From positions 620,001-684,000 of the forward strand of contig JANSWU010000001.1 in NCBI GenBank assembly GCA_024743315.1: DNA of 64,000 nt. Direction: 5' to 3'. The stretch comes from Hyphomonadaceae bacterium. GTDB lineage: Bacteria > Pseudomonadota > Alphaproteobacteria > Caulobacterales > Hyphomonadaceae. Each line of letters starts with the position of its first letter. The stretch's first letter is position 1. Positions 28,854-40,088 of this stretch are shown piece by piece. Made by a program: the position numbers and the translations under genes. The notes beneath the pieces were generated by a model. That model was not told the DNA's origin, did not search any database, and was given only the letters and a program-made list of their open reading frames with translations.

Positions 28854-29408
28854 GGGCTGATCGTCCCGGTCGATGATTTCACCCTCAACCGTGAAGGCGT
28901 CCTCGTCATTTGATGTCGCCTCAGGACCTGCTTGCATTTGTGAGAACATGCCCTGCATATCCTGCATCATCCCGGCCATTTGATTGAGGCCGAGCCGGGC
29001 CGACAACCAAGCGCCAATGACCGCAATCAGGCCTGGGACCACAAGGAAACCAGCATCTGACAAGTTCACGCGCGGTTCAAATTCCGTGGCTTGAAAGAGC
29101 GCTGCGATCAATGCCGAAACACCAAACACTAGGCCGAAGCCGAGCACGCCCAACCCAAATCGTTGGCCTATGCCCTTGAACGGGCTTGGTTTTTGGAGCT
29201 GCGAGTTCGGATCCAACATCGCTTTAATATCCATGGCAGGAGACGGCGCCAGAAACCGGATCAAAACCGTCGTGCCGGTGCCTGCCAATGCGAGCAGCGG
29301 CACCAGCATGATGCTTCGATTCAGGATGCCTGCGATGATCGCAGCGCCAATGAAGGCGAGTGGGCCAGCCAGGCGAAGCAGCAGCGGAAGGAAAAGGGCA
29401 GCGGGCAT
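28848..29408 (-). CDS. Membrane protein of unknown function
   Basis: Four or so hydrophobic segments and an acidic C-terminal tail; no family recognised. Confidence 0.65.
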   Translation of the reverse strand: MPAALFLPLLLRLAGPLAFIGAAIIAGILNRSIMLVPLLALAGTGTTVLIRFLAPSPAMDIKAMLDPNSQLQKPSPFKGIGQRFGLGVLGFGLVFGVSALIAALFQATEFEPRVNLSDAGFLVVPGLIAVIGAWLSARLGLNQMAGMMQDMQGMFSQMQAGPEATSNDEDAFTVEGEIIDRDDQPS

Positions 29409-29426
29409 ATCCCCGCCCTAGCGCGT

Positions 29427-29711
29427 TCACGGGCGCGCTGGCAATGGCGTACGTGTTTCGCCCCACACGGACCGAATTTTCAGGCCGAGAATGGTCGCGG
29501 CCAAAGCCAGGGTCACGGCATTGGCGAGAATGATGGGTAGACTGCCAACCAAGACGCCGTAGAGCAGCCAGCCAGCGACCCCGGTTGTGAACAGGGCATA
29601 CATGCACAGCGAGATGCCATCTGTGCGTCCGGTGCGTAAAACCAATAAGGTTTGCGGCAAGAAGGAAATTGTCGTCAGCATGGCTGCGACCAGTCCAATC
29701 AGGTCGGTCAT
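29427..29711 (-). CDS. SemiSWEET/PQ-loop small membrane transporter
   Basis: LVAAMLTTISFLPQTLLVLRTGRTDGISLCMYALFTTGVAGWLLYG; three TM segments with PQ motif; start refined to MTDLI. Confidence 0.85.
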   Translation of the reverse strand: MTDLIGLVAAMLTTISFLPQTLLVLRTGRTDGISLCMYALFTTGVAGWLLYGVLVGSLPIILANAVTLALAATILGLKIRSVWGETRTPLPARP

Positions 29712-29782
29712 TTCGAGAAACTCCAAGAGAGTGCCGAATTTAGCAGGTTTCATCTGACAGACATCGCATAACTTGCCATTCC

Positions 29783-31858
29783 ATGATTGCAAAAATGCAT
29801 AACCCAATGCGTCTCGATCCTGCTCTTGCGAAGTCGCCGGGTTTCAAGCAGTTTGCCGGCGAACAGGAGGCATGGATGGCCGATACTGAGTACCAACACG
29901 CGCCGGACCGACCCTGGATTTTCCGGACCTATGCCGGCCATTCAACCGCTGCAAAGTCGAATGCCTTATACCGCGGCAATCTCGCCAAAGGGCAGACAGG
30001 CCTCTCCATCGCGTTCGATCTGCCAACCCAGACCGCGTATGATGCCGATCATATCCTGGCACGCGGCGAAGTCGGGAAAGTCGGTGTCCCGGTCGGTCAT
30101 CTTGGCGATATGCGCACCCTGTTCGGCGGTTTGCCGCTGGCGGACATGAACACGTCGATGACGATCAATGCGCCAGCGGCCTGGTTGTTGGCACTGTATG
30201 TGGCGCTTGGCGATGAACGCGGTGATGACCGGGCCAAGCTGCGCGGAACCACGCAAAATGACATTATCAAAGAATATTTGTCGCGCGGCACTTACGTCTT
30301 CCCGCCACAGCCGAGCATGCGCCTGATCAGCGATATGATCAGCTGGTGTTATACCGAGGTTCCAAAGTGGAATCCCGTCAATATTTGTTCCTATCACTTG
30401 CAGGAAGCGGGTGCGACGCCTGAGCAAGAGCTAGCTTTTGCCCTGGCCACGGCCTGCGCCGTGCTTGATGCGGTCAAAGCTGGCGGACAAGTGCCGGACG
30501 AGGATTTTCCAACAGTATTCGGGCGGATTTCCTTCTTTGTGAATGCCGGCGTTCGGTTCGTCACCGAGCTTTGTAAAATGCGCGCCTTCGTCGATCTTTG
30601 GGAAGAGATCGGCCGGGAGCGATATGGCGTCGCGGATGCCAAAGCCTTGCGCTTTCGTTATGGCGTGCAGGTCAACTCGCTTGGCCTGACCGAACCCCAG
30701 CCTGAGAATAATGTTTACCGCATCTTGATTGAGGCGCTGGCCGTGACCTTGTCGAAGCGCGCCCGCTGCCGCGCTTTGCAATTGCCGGCCTGGAATGAAG
30801 CGCTCGGTTTGCCACGGCCCTGGGACCAGCAATGGTCCCTGCGCATGCAGCAAATCCTCGCCTTTGAAACTGACTTACTCGAATATGAAGACCTGTTTGA
30901 CGGCAGTCATGTGATCGACGGCAAAACTGACGCGCTGAAGGCGCAAGCGCGTGCGGAGCTGTCAAGGATTGATACGATGGGCGGCGCCGTCGACGCTGTC
31001 GCATATATGAAAGAGAGCCTGGTCGGAGCACATATTGACCGGATCAAAGGGATTGAGAGCGGCGAGTTGAAAGTGGTCGGCGTCAATGCCTACACCGAAT
31101 CCGAAGACAGCCCGCTCGGCGCCGGGAATGACGCCATACAGACCGTAGATCCAATGGTCGAAAGACAGCAAATCGAGAGCCTGAAATCCTGGCGCGCCAA
31201 ACGCGACATGCAAGCGGTGGACGCTGCCTTATCCGGCTTGAAAGAGGCGGCACGCTCTGGCGCCAATATCATGCCGCCAAGCATTGCAGCGGCGAAGGCT
31301 GGCGTTACCACTGGCGAATGGGGGACCGTCTTACGCGAAGTCTTTGGTGAGTTCCGTGGTCCGACCGGAGTTGCAGTTGTGATCGACACCGGCGGCGACG
31401 CCGAAATTGAAGCGACCAAGGCCAAGGTCGAGGCGCTTTCCGAGCGCTTGGGACGTGATCTCACTTATGTGCTCGGCAAACCGGGCCTCGATGGCCATTC
31501 GAATGGGGCCGAGCAGATCGCCGCCCGGGCGCGCGCTTGCGGGATGAAGGTCGTCTATGAAGGCATACGTTTTACGCCAGCTGAAATCGTCGCCCAGGCC
31601 AAGGCGGAAGACGCGCATGTGATTGGCTTGTCGATTCTCTCTGGCAGCCATCTTGACCTGGTCCGTGAGACCTTGGCCGAGATGCAGAGTGCCGATTTAA
31701 GCCATATTCCGCTCGTGGTTGGCGGGATCATCCCGTTGGAAGACGAACGGGCGTTACGGCAAATGGGCGTGCGCCGCGTCTATACGCCCAAGGATTTCAA
31801 AATCACCGACATCATGGACGATGTCGTCTCTGTCGTTGAGCAGGCCTGGTTGCCCTAG
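29783..31858 (+). CDS. ecm: B12-dependent acyl-CoA mutase, ethylmalonyl-CoA mutase-like
   Basis: FDLPTQTAYDADHILARGEVGKVGVPVGHLGDMRTLF...MTINAPAAWLLALY; B12-binding motif GKPGLDGHSNGAEQIA...GLSILSGSH; GEFRGPTGVA linker. Confidence 0.88.
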   Translation: MIAKMHNPMRLDPALAKSPGFKQFAGEQEAWMADTEYQHAPDRPWIFRTYAGHSTAAKSNALYRGNLAKGQTGLSIAFDLPTQTAYDADHILARGEVGKVGVPVGHLGDMRTLFGGLPLADMNTSMTINAPAAWLLALYVALGDERGDDRAKLRGTTQNDIIKEYLSRGTYVFPPQPSMRLISDMISWCYTEVPKWNPVNICSYHLQEAGATPEQELAFALATACAVLDAVKAGGQVPDEDFPTVFGRISFFVNAGVRFVTELCKMRAFVDLWEEIGRERYGVADAKALRFRYGVQVNSLGLTEPQPENNVYRILIEALAVTLSKRARCRALQLPAWNEALGLPRPWDQQWSLRMQQILAFETDLLEYEDLFDGSHVIDGKTDALKAQARAELSRIDTMGGAVDAVAYMKESLVGAHIDRIKGIESGELKVVGVNAYTESEDSPLGAGNDAIQTVDPMVERQQIESLKSWRAKRDMQAVDAALSGLKEAARSGANIMPPSIAAAKAGVTTGEWGTVLREVFGEFRGPTGVAVVIDTGGDAEIEATKAKVEALSERLGRDLTYVLGKPGLDGHSNGAEQIAARARACGMKVVYEGIRFTPAEIVAQAKAEDAHVIGLSILSGSHLDLVRETLAEMQSADLSHIPLVVGGIIPLEDERALRQMGVRRVYTPKDFKITDIMDDVVSVVEQAWLP

Positions 31859-31865
31859 GGCTGGA

Positions 31866-32456
31866 TTACCATCGTCCAAGCCGCCGAAAACGAATCTCGC
31901 TCAATTCGATCCCTCGCGTTTTCTCCGGAACCACAGGTCTCACCGCGAGATAATCGAGCGCGACATTGTTCTCGAGCAATTTGCGCGGAACGTCGATCTC
32001 GGCAGTGTAAGTGTCCCATTCCGGTTTCAGGTCAAACCGGATCCATCCTGAGTTTCCGGCTTTGCCCGCGGAGTAATTGAACTCAAATGCCTGGGCCCCG
32101 GCGCCTTCTGTCGGCCGGACGGTGAGCGAGACCCGAATCTTGTGCCCGGCATAGACTGTTTCGAGATCAGGTCCGAGTTCGAAATGGGCGTTTTGCTGAG
32201 GATCGGCGAACACTGCTTCCTGGTCTGCCCGAATCGTCAGAACTTCATCTTCCAGATTAAGTTCATAACCGAGAAAGCCCTGCATCCGGCAAAGATCTTG
32301 GCCTTTCAGGATAATTAGGCTGTAATCCTCAGGGCCATTGGCGCCGCCAAACGGACCGCATTGCGGTTGCAGCCACCCGCGATAGAGCGCGCTGACCACC
32401 ATGACCGCAACAATGGCGACAATCACCGGATAAAAAACGATGTCTTTCAAAGGCAT
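31866..32456 (-). CDS. Membrane-anchored protein of unknown function
   Basis: N-terminal TM then a beta-rich domain; start refined to MPLKDIVFYP. Confidence 0.65.
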   Translation of the reverse strand: MPLKDIVFYPVIVAIVAVMVVSALYRGWLQPQCGPFGGANGPEDYSLIILKGQDLCRMQGFLGYELNLEDEVLTIRADQEAVFADPQQNAHFELGPDLETVYAGHKIRVSLTVRPTEGAGAQAFEFNYSAGKAGNSGWIRFDLKPEWDTYTAEIDVPRKLLENNVALDYLAVRPVVPEKTRGIELSEIRFRRLGRW

Positions 32457-32589
32457 GATCCCTGCAAGTCGGCCAAGCGCACTCAGGCTAGCAATCCTGA
32501 TCTTGCTCTGATAGCAACGCGCACAGCGAAACGCGACCCTCATCACTGCGTCTGACGCAGCCTATCGATTTTGTAATGGACCCTGACCG

Positions 32590-33303
32590 ATGCCGAAGCT
32601 GATTTTGACCCGCCATGGCCAAAGCCAATGGAACCTTGAGAACCGGTTCACCGGTTGGTGGGACGCCGATCTTACCGAAAAAGGTGAGGCCGAGGCGAGC
32701 AAGGGCGGAGATTTGATCAAAGCTGAAGGTCTCGCCCCAGTGTTCGCCTTTACCAGCTACCAGACCCGCGCCATCCGAACTCTGTGGCTTAGCCTGGCAG
32801 CGATGGACCGGGCCTGGATTCCGGTCGAGAAACACTGGCGCTTGAATGAACGCCATTATGGCGGGCTGACCGGTCTGGACAAAGCTGAAACGGCGGCGAA
32901 GCACGGCAAGGATCAGGTCCATATCTGGCGTCGCTCCTATGATGTTCCACCGCCGCCGCTCGCCGCCGATAGCCCATACAATCTCGCAGCAGACCCGCGC
33001 TATGCCGGCGTGCCCGTTCCCGAAGCCGAAAGCTTGAAGCTAACCCTTGAGCGCGTGCTGCCGTATTGGAAGAGCGCCATTCGCCCGGTGCTCGAAGCAG
33101 GTAAGGACACGATCATCTCGGCGCACGGCAATTCCTTGCGGGCCTTGGTCAAACATTTGTTCCAGGTCGCTGATGACACGATTACCGGCGTTGAAATCCC
33201 GACCGGCAATCCGCTCCTGATCGACCTGGACGCTGGTCTGCAGCCAGTCAGCGCACGGTATCTCGATGCGGACCGTGCCAAGGATCTCCCTGACCTGCCA
33301 TGA
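32590..33303 (+). CDS. gpmA: 2,3-bisphosphoglycerate-dependent phosphoglycerate mutase
   Basis: LTRHGQSQWNLENRFTGWWDADLTEKG; NERHYGGLTGLDKAETA; SAHGNSLRALVKHL. Confidence 0.96.
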   Translation: MPKLILTRHGQSQWNLENRFTGWWDADLTEKGEAEASKGGDLIKAEGLAPVFAFTSYQTRAIRTLWLSLAAMDRAWIPVEKHWRLNERHYGGLTGLDKAETAAKHGKDQVHIWRRSYDVPPPPLAADSPYNLAADPRYAGVPVPEAESLKLTLERVLPYWKSAIRPVLEAGKDTIISAHGNSLRALVKHLFQVADDTITGVEIPTGNPLLIDLDAGLQPVSARYLDADRAKDLPDLP

Positions 33304-34154
33304 CCGATCGCCGCTTCATTCTGCGGACGGCTTCGCCGGATGACATCGGTATTCTCGCCGATGTCATGGGCCATTTGGCGAGCCATCGGCTGAATGTCAC
33401 GGAAAGTCACGATTTTGGGGACCCCGACACCGAAAGGTATTTCATCTGGGCCAAATTCAAAGCCGAGCCGGGCTTCAATGAAACTGCGTTTCGCGATGGC
33501 TTCGGTCAGCTAGCCCAGCGGCGCGACATGGATTGGTCCTTACGCCCGGAGGAGAAGTTGCCGCGGGCCTTGGTGCTGGTGTCGAAGGGCGATCATTGCC
33601 TGAATGATTTGCTCTATCGCCATCGTCGCGGTCGGCTTGGGGCAGAGATCACCGCGATCGTGTCCAATCACACCAATGCCAAATGGCATGCCGATCGAAA
33701 TGAGCTGCCTTTCCACCACGTGCCAGTCAGCAAGGACACAAAGCCCGAAGCCGAGCAAACACTCCTAGGCCTTATCGAAGAGACCCGTTCTGATTTCGTT
33801 GTCCTCGCCCGTTACATGCAAATCCTGTCCATGGAGCTGAGCCGCGAACTGGAAGGGCGCTGTATCAATATCCACCATTCTGCTTTGCCGAGCTTTAAGG
33901 GCGCCAAGCCGTATCACCAGGCGCACGATCGCGGCGTCAAACTGATCGGCGCGACGGCTCACTATGTCACCAGCGCTTTGGACGAAGGGCCGATTATTAC
34001 TCAAGACGTCACCCCGGTAGATCACCGCCTGACCGCAGAACGCATGGCGGAGCTGGGGAAGGATATTGAAGCGCGGGTGCTGGCCCGAGCTGTCACGGCA
34101 CATGCCGAAGGACGCGTGTTTCTGAACGGCTCGCGCACGGTGGTTTTTGAATGA
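33300..34154 (+). CDS. purU: Formyltetrahydrofolate deformylase
   Basis: ACT domain plus INIHHSALPSFKGAKPYHQAHDRGVKLIGATAHYVTSALDEGPIITQDV. Confidence 0.95.
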   Translation: MTDRRFILRTASPDDIGILADVMGHLASHRLNVTESHDFGDPDTERYFIWAKFKAEPGFNETAFRDGFGQLAQRRDMDWSLRPEEKLPRALVLVSKGDHCLNDLLYRHRRGRLGAEITAIVSNHTNAKWHADRNELPFHHVPVSKDTKPEAEQTLLGLIEETRSDFVVLARYMQILSMELSRELEGRCINIHHSALPSFKGAKPYHQAHDRGVKLIGATAHYVTSALDEGPIITQDVTPVDHRLTAERMAELGKDIEARVLARAVTAHAEGRVFLNGSRTVVFE

Positions 34155-34603
34155 CCACGCATCGTTTGCATATGCGCCGAGCGCTTGATCTGGCACGATT
34201 GCAAGCCGGGCGCACCGGCTCGAATCCGAGTGTTGGCTGCGTCATCCTGGATCGCGACGGGCAGCGACTGAGCGAGGCAGCGACTGGCGATGGCGGACGC
34301 CCGCATGCCGAGGAACTGGCTCTGCATAAGCTTCCGATCGGTGCCGCGGCGGGCGGGATCGCCTATGTCACGCTGGAACCGTGCCGGGAACGATCGAACG
34401 GTTCGGCATCGTGTTCCCAGCGCCTATTGGATGCCGGATTGGCCAAAGTCGTGATCGCAACGCGCGATCCTCATCCGCTTGGCAGTGGCGGAGTCACGCG
34501 GCTGAAAGAGGCTGGAATTCATGTCGAGCTGGGCCTTCTCCAAGCCCAAGCAGATGAATTGTATGAAGATTTCTTCGCCGAGAACGGGTCAAATTCAGCG
34601 TGA
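34151..34603 (+). CDS. Stand-alone RibD-like deaminase-domain protein
   Basis: MRRALDLARLQAGRTGSNPSVGCVI...PHAEELAL...AYVTLEPCRERSNGSASC; no reductase domain. Confidence 0.85.
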   Translation: MTTHRLHMRRALDLARLQAGRTGSNPSVGCVILDRDGQRLSEAATGDGGRPHAEELALHKLPIGAAAGGIAYVTLEPCRERSNGSASCSQRLLDAGLAKVVIATRDPHPLGSGGVTRLKEAGIHVELGLLQAQADELYEDFFAENGSNSA

Positions 34604-34714
34604 CTTGTGGACAACATAGCCGCCTCAGCAATTGCCGCCCCTGAAAAAACTGACTTGACCTTAACCTTTCTAGTGTCAGCTTCGATGTCTACGCTGCAGA
34701 AGTGAAACGGTCGA

Positions 34715-35119
34715 ATGATCGGAATCGTCGTTGTCAGTCATGGAAAGCTTGCCCACGAATTGGTGCGCGCGGCAGAGCACGTGGTTGGACCTCAGGATGC
34801 TTTTGAAGCGCTCTCGATTGAAGCCGAAGACGATATTGATGATCGGCGCGATGAAATTCGCGATACCGTGAAGGCCTGCAATAAAGGTAAGGGCGTCATC
34901 ATCCTCACCGACATGTTTGGCGGTACGCCGTCGAATTTGGCCTTGTCGAATCTGGCCGCGGGGAAGGTCGATGTGATCGGCGGGGTCAATCTGCCCATGC
35001 TGATCCACCTGGCGCAGATCCGCTCTGACCTGACACTGACCGAAGCGGTGCAGGCCGCCAGCGATGCCGGCAAGCGCTATATCCGAATTGGGTCTGAAGT
35101 GATGAGCCGAACAAAATGA
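34715..35119 (+). CDS. PTS mannose-family EIIA protein
   Basis: MIGIVVVSHGKLAHELVRAAEHVVG...LTDMFGGTPSNLAL. Confidence 0.92.
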   Translation: MIGIVVVSHGKLAHELVRAAEHVVGPQDAFEALSIEAEDDIDDRRDEIRDTVKACNKGKGVIILTDMFGGTPSNLALSNLAAGKVDVIGGVNLPMLIHLAQIRSDLTLTEAVQAASDAGKRYIRIGSEVMSRTK

Positions 35120-35415
35120 GCGACCAAACCCGTCAGATTGAAATCGTGAATCGCAAGGGCTTGCATGCGCGGGCCTCGGCGAAACTCGCCGAACTGGCCT
35201 TGAGCCTGCCGACCATTGTCACGGTGAGTTTTGAGGGCGAAAGCGCTGATGCAAGGTCAATTATGGACTTGCTGTGTCTTGGCGCCGGGATTGGCAGCGT
35301 GGTGTCTCTCAGCGCGGAAGGAGACGAGGCCGCAGCAGCGCTCGATGCGGTCGCAGCATTGTTCCAGGATGGTTTCGGTGAGCTTGAAGAAGACGCGGCC
35401 TGCGCCTGCAAATAG
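35116..35415 (+). CDS. HPr-family phosphocarrier protein
   Basis: IVNRKGLHARASAKLAELA...ARSIMDLLCLGAGIGSVVSL; ATGA overlap with EIIA. Confidence 0.94.
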   Translation: MSDQTRQIEIVNRKGLHARASAKLAELALSLPTIVTVSFEGESADARSIMDLLCLGAGIGSVVSLSAEGDEAAAALDAVAALFQDGFGELEEDAACACK

Positions 35416-35418
35416 CCA

Positions 35419-36864
35419 TTACAGCACGAGTGGCGCGAGCCAAAATCCAATCGCGGTGATCACGACAATACCGATTAGATTGACGCGTAATCCACGTTGA
35501 ATCATTTGTCCGATCGGGACCTTGTCTGTTGCATAGATGATTGCGTTCGGGGCGGTTGCGACCGGCAACATGAATGCGCAGCTGGCCGCCACTGCGGCAG
35601 GTGCGAGCAGGCTGGAGGGGGCGGCGCCAATGGCTGCCGCCAGCGCCCCTAGAATCGGGGCGAGGGTCGTCATCGTCGCGACATTGCTGGTCAGCTCGGT
35701 CAGGAAAATCACCAGGGCAACCACGGCAGCGATGAAGAAAATCGGCGGCAAGACTGACAGCGCGGTGAGTTGATCGCCGATAAATTCAGACAGTCCTGTT
35801 CGCGTCACTGCGTGTCCCAGACTGATGCCACCGCCAAATAGGATCAGCACGCCCCAAGGCAGTTTCACGGCTTCGGACCAGGTTAGGATGGCGCGGTTCT
35901 CGGATTTTCCGGCGGGGACCAGAAACATCACAATCGCCCCGGCAATTGCGATCCCCATGTCGCCCACGGCCATTAGCCAAGGCGCGTCAAACCCCTGCGC
36001 TTCTGCGGTCAATTGGATCGGCACGCGTGCGACCCAGAGAAATGCGACGACCCCAAAAACCAGAGCCGCGCGCGCCTCGGGCGCTGTGATCGGGCCGAGC
36101 CCTTGGCGCTGCTCGCGCACCGTCTGCATCGCCGCGGCGCCATCGCCGAGATCCGGTAAAGCGCGGGTGACCGACCACCAGGCGATCGGAATGAGCAGTG
36201 CTACAGAGGGCAGGCCAAAGCTCATCCATTGTCCGAAGCCAATGGTCGCGCCCGTATTCTGGACCAGCCAGTCGATCGCGATCAGGTTGGTCGGGGTTCC
36301 GATCGGGGTCGCGACGCCCCCAATCGAGGCGGCATAGCAAACCCCAAGCAGCAGCGCGGTGACGAACCGACCGCTTTGATCGTTTAGCGCCGCCGCCGCC
36401 GAGATGGCGATTGGCACCATCATCAAAGTCGTCGCGGTGTTCGAGATCCACATGGACAACAAGGCCGTGGCGACCATGAAGCCAAAAATCAGGGCGGCGG
36501 GGTGGGAGCCGACCCTCGAAACGATGTTGAGTGCGATCCGCTTGTGCAGCCCCCAGCGTTCTATTCCGAGCGCGATGATGAAGCCGCCTAGAAGCAGCAT
36601 AACGATTGGGCTGGAATAGCCTGCGGCGGCTTCTCGCGCGCTACCGGCCCCGATCAGCGGAATCACTGCAAGGGGGAGCAATGATGTGACTGGGATTGGA
36701 ATCGGCTCTGTCGCCCACCAGATCGCCATCCACACCATCAAGGCGCCAATCGCCCAGCCTGAGAAGGTCAGATCCTCCGGTACGCCAGCCAAAAGCATCA
36801 AACCCGCTGCCAAGGGCCCGAGATAGAGACCTATGCGTTTGGTGAGGCTTGCCGATCCGTCCAT
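35419..36864 (-). CDS. SLC13/DASS-family anion symporter
   Basis: AIWWATEPIPIPVTSLLPLAVIPL; SNTATTLMMVPIAISA; IGGVATPIGTPTNLIAI. Confidence 0.9.
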   Translation of the reverse strand: MDGSASLTKRIGLYLGPLAAGLMLLAGVPEDLTFSGWAIGALMVWMAIWWATEPIPIPVTSLLPLAVIPLIGAGSAREAAAGYSSPIVMLLLGGFIIALGIERWGLHKRIALNIVSRVGSHPAALIFGFMVATALLSMWISNTATTLMMVPIAISAAAALNDQSGRFVTALLLGVCYAASIGGVATPIGTPTNLIAIDWLVQNTGATIGFGQWMSFGLPSVALLIPIAWWSVTRALPDLGDGAAAMQTVREQRQGLGPITAPEARAALVFGVVAFLWVARVPIQLTAEAQGFDAPWLMAVGDMGIAIAGAIVMFLVPAGKSENRAILTWSEAVKLPWGVLILFGGGISLGHAVTRTGLSEFIGDQLTALSVLPPIFFIAAVVALVIFLTELTSNVATMTTLAPILGALAAAIGAAPSSLLAPAAVAASCAFMLPVATAPNAIIYATDKVPIGQMIQRGLRVNLIGIVVITAIGFWLAPLVL

Positions 36865-36902
36865 TCGCGCAATGGGCCGGTCTTGGCACTGGAAGTCAAG
36901 CT

Positions 36903-38029
36903 TTAGCGCTCGAGGACAAGATCGTTTCGATGAACGATGGCCGGGCGACCGCGAAAGCCCAGTTCTTGTTCAATCTGATCCGTCTGCCTCCCCGCAATTC
37001 TCGCAATGTCTTCAGAGCTGTAGGCGGTAATGCCTTTGGCGATGATGGCGCCATCGTCCGCTCTGATTTCGACGGCCGCACCGCGGGCAAACTGACCCTC
37101 TACGCCGATCACGCCGACCGGCAGTAGGCTGGCGCCTGAAAGCAGCGCGTTTGCCGCTCCCGGATCGACTGACACCGAACCCTCTGGCGACAAATGTCCT
37201 TTCAGCCAGACCTCGCGCGCTTTGTCGGGCGATAGGTCTGACAGAATCAAGGTTGCGCGTGCCCCATTTCGAAGTGCGGTCAAAGGTCGGTCTGGCTCGC
37301 CCAGCGTGATGATGGTGGCGCACCCGGCGCTTTGCGCAATTTGCGCGGCGGCGAGTTTGGTTGTCATGCCGCCGCTGCCCACGTCTGCCTGATGATTACT
37401 GTCGCCCGCCATGGCCAGGTGTTTGGGGGTCAGGTCATGCACAATCGGGATGTGTTCGGCATCCGCATTGCGATTTGGGTCTGCCGTGTAAAGGCCATCG
37501 ACATCAGAGAGCAGGATCAAAGCATCCGCGCTCATCATTTGCGCGACGCGGGCCGCCAGGCGATCATTGTCGCCATAGCGGATTTCGTCAGTTGCGACGG
37601 AATCGTTTTCATTGATCACCGGAACGGCTCCGGCACTGAGCAACGTCTCAAGGGTCGCGCGCGCGTTCAGCCAACGCCGCCGATTCTCCGTATCCTCGAG
37701 CGTGAGCAGGGTTTGTGCGACTGTGGTCTCTTGTAAGGCAAAGGCTTGCGCGAGCGCGGCCATGAGCAGAGGTTGACCGAGCGCCGCCGCCGCCTGTTTT
37801 TCTTCGAGTTTTCTCGGACGGCCTGGACCAAGATGAGTGCGACCAAGCGCGATCGCACCAGAAGAGACGAGAATAATCTCCTGACCCGCAGCCCGGTGTT
37901 CAGCGATGTCGGCGGCCAGTCCATTGAGCCAGGCCTGTCGCGCCCCGCCATTCTCTGCGATCAGCGCGGATCCGACTTTCACGACGATCCGCTTGGCGCG
38001 GTCGATCAGGTCCGAGGTCTCCGCAGCCA

Positions 38030-38030
<1 letters not shown>
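36903..38030 (-). CDS. proB: Glutamate 5-kinase (with PUA domain)
   Basis: KRIVVKVGSALIAENG...ILVSSGAIALGRTHLG; VINENDSVATDEIRYGDNDRLAARVAQMM; adjacent to obgE. Confidence 0.96.
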
Positions 38031-39085
<1,055 letters not shown>

Positions 39086-39128
39086 TTAGGCGATCATGGG
39101 CAGAAAAGCGAGGGAACCGCGCACTGAG

Positions 39129-39695
39129 CTAGTGCGCGTTTCCCATGGCCAGCTCTGCGGGAGCACGAAGCGCGTATCGCCAGGCCGGCGCTTTGCCACC
39201 GCGGGCCAGACTGTACAGTTGCTTTTCGCCGACGCGTTCGAAGCCGAGCTTTTCCAGCACCCGGCCAGAGGCGGGATTGTCCTGAAAGTGCCCAGCGACG
39301 AATTGCGTGACGCCAAAAGTGACCTCACCCCATTCAAGCAAGGCAGCGGCAGCTTCGGTGGCGACGCCTTTGCCTTGTACGGCTTTGTCGACCCAATAGC
39401 CGATCTCCCAAGCCTCACCGCGCGAGCGGTTAAATCCGACCGAACCAATCACACCGGCCTCAGCATGGGTGATGACAAAAGCATACTCTGTCCCTTGCGC
39501 GCGCGCTTTGTCGGCATAGGCGATCCAGTCCAGCGCGTCTTGCGGTGCATAAGGATGCGGCAAGCGGGCGAGATTGCGAGCCATATCCTTATCATTCACG
39601 CAGCAGGCGATCTGCCGTGCGTCTTTTGGTTCTGGCGGTCGCATCAGGAACCGCTCTGATTTAAACTCAAATGATCCACCCATTGAGATCTCCAT
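39129..39695 (-). CDS. GNAT-family acetyltransferase (RimJ/RimL-like)
   Basis: ERFLMRPPEPKDARQIA...GEAWEIGYWVDKAVQGKGVATEAAAALLEWG. Confidence 0.88.
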   Translation of the reverse strand: MEISMGGSFEFKSERFLMRPPEPKDARQIACCVNDKDMARNLARLPHPYAPQDALDWIAYADKARAQGTEYAFVITHAEAGVIGSVGFNRSRGEAWEIGYWVDKAVQGKGVATEAAAALLEWGEVTFGVTQFVAGHFQDNPASGRVLEKLGFERVGEKQLYSLARGGKAPAWRYALRAPAELAMGNAH

Positions 39696-39705
39696 TGGGA
39701 GGCAA

Positions 39706-39734
39706 AGAAAAAGGGAGGCAGTGGCCTGCCTCCC
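39706..39734 (-). terminator. Rho-independent terminator downstream of rpmA
   Basis: On the minus strand: GGGAGGCAGGCCACTGCCTCCCTTTTTCTTTG. Confidence 0.85.
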
Positions 39735-39779
39735 TCTGGAACTTTTTGGCCACCACCCTGGCGGCCCGACGTGACCGCG

Positions 39780-40049
39780 CTATTCTGCTGCGTCCGCGAG
39801 CGGTGTCACTGACACGTACTGACGGTTGCCGCGCTTGCGAGAAAACTCGACTTTGCCCTCGACGAGTGCGTAGAGCGTGTGGTCCTTGCCCATGCCGACG
39901 CCGCGACCTGGATAGGTCTTGGTGCCGCGCTGGCGGATAATGATATTGCCCGGAATCACGTGCTCGCCACCATACTTCTTGGTGCCGAGATATTTAGGAT
40001 TTGAATCGCGTCCGTTCTTCGACGAGCCGCCTGATTTCTTATGAGCCAT
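39780..40049 (-). CDS. rpmA: 50S ribosomal protein L27
   Basis: [44 protein letters not shown]. Confidence 0.98.
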   Translation of the reverse strand: MAHKKSGGSSKNGRDSNPKYLGTKKYGGEHVIPGNIIIRQRGTKTYPGRGVGMGKDHTLYALVEGKVEFSRKRGNRQYVSVTPLADAAE

Positions 40050-40088
40050 AACCGGTCTCCAATCTTTAATCAGCTTATAGCCGAAATC

